DNA from: Syntrophaceae bacterium UBA7544
GTDB taxonomy: Bacteria > Desulfobacterota > Syntrophia > Syntrophales > Smithellaceae
Reading direction: 5' to 3'
Length of the DNA stretch: 7,288 nt
Assembly (NCBI GenBank): GCA_002479215.1
Contig: DLME01000061.1
Coordinates: 1-7,288 of the forward strand
The notes beneath the pieces are model-generated. The model saw only the letters and a list, made by a program, of their open reading frames with translations. It was not told where the DNA came from and did no database searches. The position numbers and the translations under genes are program-made. Of this stretch, positions 1 through 3,696 are shown piece after piece (within the stretch, counting starts at the first letter, position 1; the number at the start of each line of letters is the position of its first letter).

Positions 1-159
1 GGTCCTTTACAAGCACAATTTGGACCGGATGGAATGAGAATATGGGAACTTTCAAATGGTCAGGACCAAACTCCGCTTTATCCATGTCTTACTGAGGAAG
101 TCATTGAAGAAAACATAACACGCTCTACGCCAACTCATCGAATGAGCCAGAGAGGTCAC
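1..159 (+). pseudogene. Y-family (DinB-like) DNA polymerase fragment, truncated at both ends
   Basis: The first reading frame is open from base 1 and encodes QAQFGPDGMRIWELSNG, then TPLYP and EEVIEENI. This pattern (FG-x-x-G, an IWELSNG helix, a short proline segment, then EEVIEE) matches the end of the thumb and the linker before the little-finger domain in Y-family translesion polymerases, as I recall them from Chloroflexota and other bacteria. The roughly 100-residue little-finger domain should follow. Instead the similarity stops near codon 46 and the frame runs through unlike residues to a stop at 229-231. The upstream palm and fingers lie outside the window. I see only a C-terminally broken gene. 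It is presumably non-functional in lesion bypass, because the little finger holds the DNA. The right boundary is approximate. Family assignment is by motif style, not by search. Confidence 0.5.
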
Positions 160-263
160 CGAGTTACCCAGAGTGCAAATTTTGTGATATCACAAAAGAG
201 GATTGTCCTAAAAGAATTGAAACTGAAGTAGTTGGGCACGAAGGCCCTGACTTACCAATGTGA
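126..263 (+). pseudogene. C-terminal remnant of a Cys-rich protein, out of frame with the polymerase piece
   Basis: In the third frame, open after a stop at 108-110, the sequence reads SPSYPECKFCDITKEDCPKR and then RIETEVVGHEGPDLPM before TGA at 261-263. The pattern C-x2-C-x6-C with a following proline looks like a genuine protein C-terminus. It resembles the three-cysteine ends of Fe-S-containing PD-(D/E)XK nucleases (Cas4/AddB style), although the fourth cysteine and any nuclease core are absent here. No start codon or ribosome site precedes it, so it is not a free-standing gene. It could be the tail of the same polymerase gene after an internal deletion plus frameshift, or the tail of a neighbouring gene fused by deletion. 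I cannot tell which. The left boundary is where the frame becomes protein-like and is uncertain. Confidence 0.45.
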
Positions 264-325
264 AATCGCCTTGAGCGTAACGGTCCGAATCACCTCAGCT
301 CCGAAAGGTGTCCTGCTTCGTTCCG
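264..325 (+). other. Non-coding stretch with alternative short hairpins
   Basis: Two mutually exclusive pairings are visible. GAGC (273-276) can pair with GCTC (298-301), enclosing GGT (282-284) with ACC (292-294). Alternatively CACCT (291-295) can pair with AGGTG (306-310). A third small hairpin, CGAAAGG/CCT..TTCG, lies at about 302-321. The stretch sits between the broken genes and the terminator-like element, so it may simply be a structured 3' untranslated region. No riboswitch class or tRNA is recognised. Confidence 0.25.
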
Positions 326-363
326 AAAAACCGGCCGATTGCCTGCGAAAGCCTGGCTTTTTT
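326..363 (+). terminator. Probable intrinsic terminator, possibly bidirectional
   Basis: An A-run (326-330) leads into CCGG at 331-334, which pairs with CTGG at 353-356 (one G-T pair). The stem continues after a C/C mismatch with one more C-G pair, and a run of six T follows at 358-363. The A-run can pair with the T-run and extend the stem, so it could work in both directions. It would end transcription from the broken genes at the left and isolate the next promoter. The stem is imperfect and the loop long (about 14 bases), so efficiency is uncertain. Confidence 0.4.
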
Positions 364-380
364 GCTGTGAGACATCCTCT

Positions 381-409
381 TTCATTTATTAAAGAACAAG
401 ACTTATAAT
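381..409 (+). promoter_or_regulatory. Candidate sigma-70-type promoter for the small membrane ORF
   Basis: A perfect TATAAT lies at 404-409, with TTCATT at 381-386 exactly 17 bases upstream. The -10 box is ideal and the -35 box matches only three of six bases of TTGACA. Transcription would start near 416, about 50 bases before the GTG at 468. It lies just after the terminator-like element, which makes a new transcription unit plausible. Confidence 0.3.
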
Positions 410-467
410 TGCGTGACTAAATTTTCTTTTGGTTGATTCTAAGCTGTGCATATTATAGAATGATGCC

Positions 468-632
468 GTGAAGATAGGTAAAGCTTTCTTAACTTTTGGC
501 ATTTGGCTATTGGGGTCTGCCATTATAGTATTATTGCACTTCCTTTCTAGAAGTAAACTCATGGATGGGATTATTGTTGTGCTGCTCATTCTCTGGATTA
601 TCATTTGCCTGGTATTGTATCGAACTCTTTAA
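468..632 (+). CDS. Possible small two-helix membrane protein, 54 aa
   Basis: A GTG-started frame of 54 codons begins MKIGKAFLTFGIWLLG and ends ICLVLYRTL with TAA at 630-632. It shows two hydrophobic segments, about residues 7-24 and 33-50. They are separated by a short charged turn (SRSKLMDG), with lysines at the N-terminus and an arginine near the C-terminus, as expected of a hairpin membrane protein. An in-frame TAG just upstream (459) leaves GTG at 468 as the only reasonable start. No good Shine-Dalgarno precedes it, which lowers confidence. A TATAAT-type promoter lies about 60 bases upstream. I do not recognise a family and propose no function. The opposite-strand frame over the same bases has no recognisable protein character. 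Confidence 0.4.
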   Translation: MKIGKAFLTFGIWLLGSAIIVLLHFLSRSKLMDGIIVVLLILWIIICLVLYRTL

Positions 633-833
633 CCTTCCTGTATGAAACAAACGAATTGTCATAAGAGAGCAATAATCGATGATTCCAGTTGGAGTTACAG
701 GCACAATAGATATGGGAACAAAATGGTTATTGACTTGGCCAAATCAACTTATTTGAACTGTAAAGTGGTCGGTCAAAAGTCATATTTGGATATGTGTGTG
801 GGTGCGTTGTCATGTTTACACTCTTATCTTATG
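633..833. other. Intergenic stretch, nothing recognised
   Basis: This region lies between the small membrane ORF and the stop codon of the VOC gene, where the two would converge. A plus-strand frame beginning at 642 crosses it, but that frame runs antisense through the 3' part of the VOC gene, has no ribosome site, and its composition is not protein-like. No clear terminator hairpin, repeat or RNA gene was found. Confidence 0.5.
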
Positions 834-1223
834 CTATTTTCTCTCCATAATTTCGACGATCACGTTATCTGGTGCCATAATATAGGCGATACTCAGCCCA
901 GGAAACCGCGTTATTTCTTGAATCAACTGAACACCCATTGACTTAAGGTTTGTTACGGTCTCATCCAAATTGTCTGTCGTTATGCCCCAGTGTTCAAGCC
1001 CAAAGTATTTCTGTGGTGAATCCAGAAGAGTCCTCGTATCGCTGGTCCGCGGACTTTGGATAAGAAGTTTGGTTCCAGTTAGACTGAGCATAACCGAGAT
1101 GGCGCCATCCGCATGTGTGCTTATATTCGTTCTTTTAGCCCCAAAGGCTTTCTCATAAAATTCGGCTGCCTTAACCGGGTCAGAGGAGATAAGATGGACA
1201 TGATCATAAGCATAATTTGGCAT
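834..1223 (-). CDS. VOC-superfamily protein (glyoxalase / bleomycin-resistance / dioxygenase fold), 129 aa
   Basis: A single VOC domain fills the 129 residues, the usual length for one-domain members. The N-terminal motif YDHVHLISSDPVKAAEFYEK carries the first beta strand with His8 (or His10), the SDP turn and the AAEFY helix. GLEHWGI at 75-81 supplies His78, and the C-terminal VIVEIME supplies Glu124. These are the positions where glyoxalase-like enzymes bind their divalent metal, so a metal-dependent enzyme is plausible. VOC members include lyases, epimerases, dioxygenases and antibiotic-binding proteins, and the substrate cannot be read from sequence. No signal peptide is seen, so it should be cytoplasmic. 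The start is fixed by AAGGAGGG (complement of 1233-1240), nine bases before the ATG. It is transcribed away from the SHOCT gene and stands alone unless the tiny frame at 1248 is real. Confidence 0.9.
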   Translation of the reverse strand: MPNYAYDHVHLISSDPVKAAEFYEKAFGAKRTNISTHADGAISVMLSLTGTKLLIQSPRTSDTRTLLDSPQKYFGLEHWGITTDNLDETVTNLKSMGVQLIQEITRFPGLSIAYIMAPDNVIVEIMERK

Positions 1224-1232
1224 GGTAAGCCG

Positions 1233-1240
1233 CCCTCCTT
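1233..1240 (-). promoter_or_regulatory. Strong ribosome binding site of the VOC gene
   Basis: The minus strand reads AAGGAGGG here, nine bases from the ATG at 1223-1221. This near-perfect match to the anti-Shine-Dalgarno sequence decides the start and supports a bacterial host. Confidence 0.8.
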
Positions 1241-1247
1241 AAAGCTA

Positions 1248-1397
1248 TTAAATATCAGGTCTTTTGAACGCTTGTCCTGGTATGACTGCAAAGCCAACAA
1301 TCAGATGGTGTATTATAAACGTACCGAGTAGCAAAATCGCCATCGTTACCCGACACTAGTACATGAACCAGTCAATAGCATTCAGCACGTGTTCCAT
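1248..1397 (-). pseudogene. Possible small membrane protein frame interrupted by an amber stop
   Basis: On the minus strand, ATG at 1397 gives MEHVLNAIDWFMY, then TAG (1358-1356), and the same frame continues. From ATG at 1343 it encodes 31 residues beginning MAILLLGTFIIHHLIVG and ending in QAFKRPDI, with TAA at 1250-1248. The second part is one hydrophobic helix followed by a basic tail, as in a single-pass membrane peptide. It ends eight bases before the ribosome site of the VOC gene, so it could lead that transcript. Either the 31-residue frame is a small gene, or the whole is a 49-residue frame broken by one stop, or it is chance. No strong ribosome site precedes either ATG. Confidence 0.2.
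1312..1317 (-). promoter_or_regulatory. TATAAT-like -10 box reading toward the VOC gene
   Basis: The minus strand reads TATAAT here, about 90 bases upstream of the VOC start. No convincing -35 box lies 16-18 bases farther up (GCGATT at 17 bases). If used, the leader would be about 80 bases long. The box lies inside the small reading frame at 1248-1343, so the two interpretations compete. Confidence 0.2.
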
Positions 1398-1482
1398 CCT
1401 GTTTTCTTTTACCGACTGATGAATTCTCTTTTAATTGGCCTGCATAACTTTGGTCCCATTTCTAGTCCTGTCAAGGGTAAAA

Positions 1483-1587
1483 GTGACTTGATTCTACTAC
1501 TGCCTTAAGGAAGTGTCAATCAGGTCAATCCCACAAAATGATTGTTAGTGGGTAACTGAATCCCGCAGCAGTAGCGACTTCAATCAC
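1483..1587. repeat. Imperfect inverted repeat, about 105 bp
   Basis: The left arm (1483-1504) begins GTGACTTGA and contains CTACTACTGC at 1494-1503. The right arm contains GCAGCAGTAG (1565-1574) and ends TCAATCAC (1580-1587), whose complement reads GTGATTGA. The arms match with one internal mismatch in the 10-base core and a few small gaps. They could be decayed ends of a small non-autonomous element, or a long hairpin in the leader of the SHOCT gene. No target-site duplication is evident. Confidence 0.3.
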
Positions 1588-1628
1588 ATGCATTATTGGA
1601 AGGAAAATTGTAAACTTTACATTGGACC

Positions 1629-1635
1629 AGGAGGT
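1629..1635 (+). promoter_or_regulatory. Ribosome binding site of the SHOCT gene
   Basis: AGGAGGT lies six bases before ATG at 1642. This settles the start: an in-frame ATG at 1588 has no such site and would add 18 unlike residues. Confidence 0.75.
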
Positions 1636-1641
1636 GTTTAC

Positions 1642-1866
1642 ATGAGGTATAATTATGCATTAGGATGGGGCTGGTGGGGCGGTTTACTCACATCTTTCGT
1701 GGGTATAGCTTTTATTGTTTTAGTGGTCTGGGCGTTTGTTCATGCAATCGGTCATCATAATTACATAACAAACCAAACACCGCTTGATATTGCCAAAGAG
1801 CGGTATGCCAAGGGTGAAATCAACAAGGATCAGTTTATGCAAATCAAAAAGGATCTGGAGGATTAG
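1642..1866 (+). CDS. Small SHOCT-domain membrane protein, 74 aa
   Basis: The 74-residue protein starts MRYNYALGWGWWGG, has one hydrophobic helix at about residues 13-35 (LLTSFVGIAFIVLVVWAFVH), and ends with a SHOCT domain (PF09851 type) at about 46-74. The SHOCT motif is LDIAKERYAKGEINKDQF followed by KKDLED, and it shows the hallmark ERYAKGEI core. Proteins of this architecture are common in bacteria. SHOCT is thought to be an oligomerisation or docking module, and no enzymatic role is known. The helix should anchor it in the cytoplasmic membrane with the SHOCT tail most likely in the cytoplasm. Length and layout are normal for the family. It is divergent from the VOC gene and precedes the MCM-like ATPase by 174 bases on the same strand with no convincing terminator between, so co-transcription is possible. 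No specific partner can be named. Confidence 0.85.
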   Translation: MRYNYALGWGWWGGLLTSFVGIAFIVLVVWAFVHAIGHHNYITNQTPLDIAKERYAKGEINKDQFMQIKKDLED

Positions 1867-1923
1867 GCTAATTACGTTCGGCTGCGTGTTAGACGCCGAT
1901 AGTTTCCGAGGAATGCTGCGCCC

Positions 1924-2031
1924 ATGAAATGGGAATACCAGATAATTAAAATCGTCAAGCAAAAAGAGAAAGCTGATCAAATCGCGAAACCTCAGAATAA
2001 AATGCAAGGAAAGCACCCAGTCATGGTTTGA
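1924..2031 (+). CDS. Doubtful 35-aa ORF upstream of the MCM-like gene
   Basis: The ATG frame begins MKWEYQIIKIVKQKEK and ends KHPVMV with TGA at 2029-2031. Its first ten residues resemble the start of DUF4177-type small proteins (M-K-x-WEYKVV style), but the later conserved GWEL-type segment of that family is missing in all forward frames here. It may therefore be a truncated remnant or a chance frame. A weak GAGGAA lies about 10 bases before the ATG. Its stop is nine bases from the MCM-like start, which itself lacks a good ribosome site, so translation of this frame could feed the next gene. The lysine-rich composition is otherwise uninformative. Confidence 0.22.
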   Translation: MKWEYQIIKIVKQKEKADQIAKPQNKMQGKHPVMV

Positions 2032-2040
2032 TAAGATAAT

Positions 2041-3537
2041 ATGGATATGCAGAAAAATGATGCTTCGCAAGAAGGTTTAGAGCCATTACATCCCAGCCCG
2101 AAGGAAATTGCTCAATTAGAAGCTATGGGGATTTCCACACTGGAACAGATAGCGCTGAGTAACAGCAGCGACTTAGGTATGGGCAAAAGTAAGGGTGAGG
2201 CGCTGATTATGCGTTCTCAAAATATCTTAACAGTTAAACACGTACAGTCACTCTCCGTCAGTGAAGATGTTATCAAGGTCGAGGTTGATCGAACGTCGCG
2301 TGGCATCATCGCAGCCGTTAAGGGTATGTTAGGTGCAAAAGATAATCCAGCTTATGGCAATTGCAAATTTGAAGTTTTAGACACTAGGATATTTCTTCGA
2401 CAACTGGAGTCCAGACCACCCCAGCCATGTTCATATTACGACCCTTCCACTTATAGCCAGTGTGGGGAAATGGCAACAGACCGGTGTTCTTGCCATAGCA
2501 AATATTTCTGCAGGCTTCATCTGGAGGGTCACACACCGTCAATTCAACAAGATTTCGCAAGGTTGATTATCGAAGCTCAAAAATTGGCAGAAAGGCTTCA
2601 ACAGAAAACACAACGAGAAAAGGAACAGAAAGGCATAACATTACCGGAAGATCAGGTTCGTTCTTTTACCAGGGAACGAGGGTTTACGGGCTTTTGGCAA
2701 ACTGTATTTGAAGAGATTCACGGGCAAGAAGTCATGAAACAGGCTTTAGCCGCCGGTCTGTTCGCAGCTCCCAGAGAACCCGTGCACGTTTTAGTTGTTG
2801 GCGAGCCTGCCTCGGCCAAGACATTGGCCCGTGATATCCTACTGCGCAACTTCACCGGGCTTACCTCCGTCGGAGGGAATGCGACACGCGCGGGACTCGT
2901 CTCTAATAGAAACAGTGGTGAGCCTGGCGTGCTGGCGTTCTCTGATGGGAAGACTGTCCTTGTCGATGAGTTTGACAAGATTGATCCGGTTGACCTGAGC
3001 TACTGTTTGGAGCTCCTTTCAAATGGTAGGTGCGATGTTCACTCAGGAAGAGTACATGAAACTATTGAAAGTCATTTCACCATGCTTGCTTTCGCCAATC
3101 CTGAAGGTGATATCTTTTCAGGAAACCCGCAAATGGACATCGGCATGCGGCCCACCGTAATGAGTCGTTTTGCGCTGGTCATAAAAGTCGAGGCAATTAA
3201 AAGGCAGGATATGCTGAGTCTTTTCTCCCGAAGTCTGGATGCAAAGGGCGAACTAAAGCATCTGCCGCAATACTTTGACCAATGGCTAAAATTGGCACGT
3301 TCATATAACCCTGAGTTGAATGTATCATTAGAAAGCCGCGAACATTATCTTTCAGCCATGGTCGACATCGTGGAAAGATACATAAATACACCCCTTCGGC
3401 GGGATATCCGGGTTAAAGACTACCTACGCAGGGTCCCTGAAGCTATGGCCAGGGCCGAGTTCGAACCTGTCCAGGATCGCCATTTGGAAGCAGCACTGCA
3501 ATTGTTCCAAAATTCACTGGAAACGTGGCGTTCGTAA
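2041..3537 (+). CDS. MCM-like AAA+ ATPase with N-terminal helix-hairpin-helix and AN1-like zinc cluster, 498 aa
   Basis: Residues 26-63 (LEAMGISTLEQIALSNSSDL onward) look like the RadA/Rad51 N-terminal helix-hairpin-helix, a DNA-binding module. Residues 64-125 are not recognised. Residues 130-164 form a zinc cluster of AN1/B-box style: Cys130, Cys141, Cys149, Cys151, Cys157, His160, His164. A charged helical stretch (170-200) leads to the ATPase. The motor is MCM-type: HGQEVMKQALAAGLF (227-241), Walker A GEPASAKT (254-261), a helix-2 insert (about 279-304), Walker B VLVDEFDKI (306-314), sensor 1 FANP (351-354), and arginine finger SRF with Arg376. The C-terminal helices include PEAMARAEFEP (466-476), as in the MCM lid. 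ATP-driven remodelling of DNA is inferred. Canonical MCM is 600-700 residues with an OB-fold N-terminal domain, which is replaced here. An in-frame TAA at 2032-2034 makes ATG 2041 the first start (2047 is possible). The ribosome site is poor. MoxR and Mg-chelatase ATPases were considered, but DEFDK plus SRF favour MCM. Confidence 0.82.
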   Translation: MDMQKNDASQEGLEPLHPSPKEIAQLEAMGISTLEQIALSNSSDLGMGKSKGEALIMRSQNILTVKHVQSLSVSEDVIKVEVDRTSRGIIAAVKGMLGAKDNPAYGNCKFEVLDTRIFLRQLESRPPQPCSYYDPSTYSQCGEMATDRCSCHSKYFCRLHLEGHTPSIQQDFARLIIEAQKLAERLQQKTQREKEQKGITLPEDQVRSFTRERGFTGFWQTVFEEIHGQEVMKQALAAGLFAAPREPVHVLVVGEPASAKTLARDILLRNFTGLTSVGGNATRAGLVSNRNSGEPGVLAFSDGKTVLVDEFDKIDPVDLSYCLELLSNGRCDVHSGRVHETIESHFTMLAFANPEGDIFSGNPQMDIGMRPTVMSRFALVIKVEAIKRQDMLSLFSRSLDAKGELKHLPQYFDQWLKLARSYNPELNVSLESREHYLSAMVDIVERYINTPLRRDIRVKDYLRRVPEAMARAEFEPVQDRHLEAALQLFQNSLETWRS

Positions 3538-3696
3538 ATTAAGTTCGTTAAACAGAAATTGAATCGTTGCATAAATAACACGTAGCTCTTAAAACAAAGA
3601 AGCGCATTAGCCCGCCTTATTTATTATCAAGTAACTGCACTCCATACTCCGGCATCCACAGAACCTGCATTTTCTTATCTACGTACTTGTTGCCTA
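3538..3696. other. Convergent intergenic region
   Basis: The MCM-like gene and the ABC exporter gene end facing each other across 159 bases. A transcription end is expected on both strands, but I see only a weak candidate on the minus strand: GCG/CGC arms at about 3602-3615 followed by a T-rich run (TTCTTTGTTTT in minus orientation). A 17-codon minus-strand frame (3617-3670, MQVLWMPEYGVQLLDNK) is too short to call as a gene. Confidence 0.4.

Larger units (their letters stand above)
1224..1641. other. Divergent intergenic region between the VOC and SHOCT genes
   Basis: These 418 bases separate two divergent genes and must hold both promoters. Besides the VOC ribosome site, the possible small frame and the -10 candidate listed separately, it contains an imperfect inverted repeat at 1483-1587. 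Inside that lies CCCAC (1530-1534) facing GTGGG (1548-1552), and GTCAATC occurs twice, at 1515-1521 and 1524-1530. I find no clear consensus promoter for the SHOCT gene. The stretch 1398-1480 shows nothing recognisable. Confidence 0.5.

Noticed and set aside
270..320. tRNA-like GGTCCGAATC segment
   Set aside because: It resembles a T-arm loop but there is no acceptor, D or anticodon arm around it.
389..604. Minus-strand 71-codon frame
   Set aside because: It lies opposite the more protein-like small membrane frame, has no ribosome site and no recognisable motif.
642..941. Plus-strand 99-codon frame
   Set aside because: Its 3' third is antisense to the well-supported VOC gene, it lacks a ribosome site, and its composition is not protein-like.
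1588..1641. Longer N-terminus for the SHOCT protein from ATG 1588
   Set aside because: The AGGAGGT at 1629-1635 is placed exactly for ATG 1642, and the extra residues do not fit the family.
1720..2070. Minus-strand 116-codon frame
   Set aside because: It overlaps the SHOCT gene antisense, and its hydrophobic look is a mirror of AT-rich coding and leader sequence. No family features.
2718..2978. Frames on both strands inside the MCM-like gene
   Set aside because: They are shadows of a gene with clear ATPase motifs in the other frame.
3585..3670. Minus-strand terminator and 17-codon frame downstream of the ABC gene
   Set aside because: The stem has only three good pairs before the T-rich run, and the frame is too short with no independent support.
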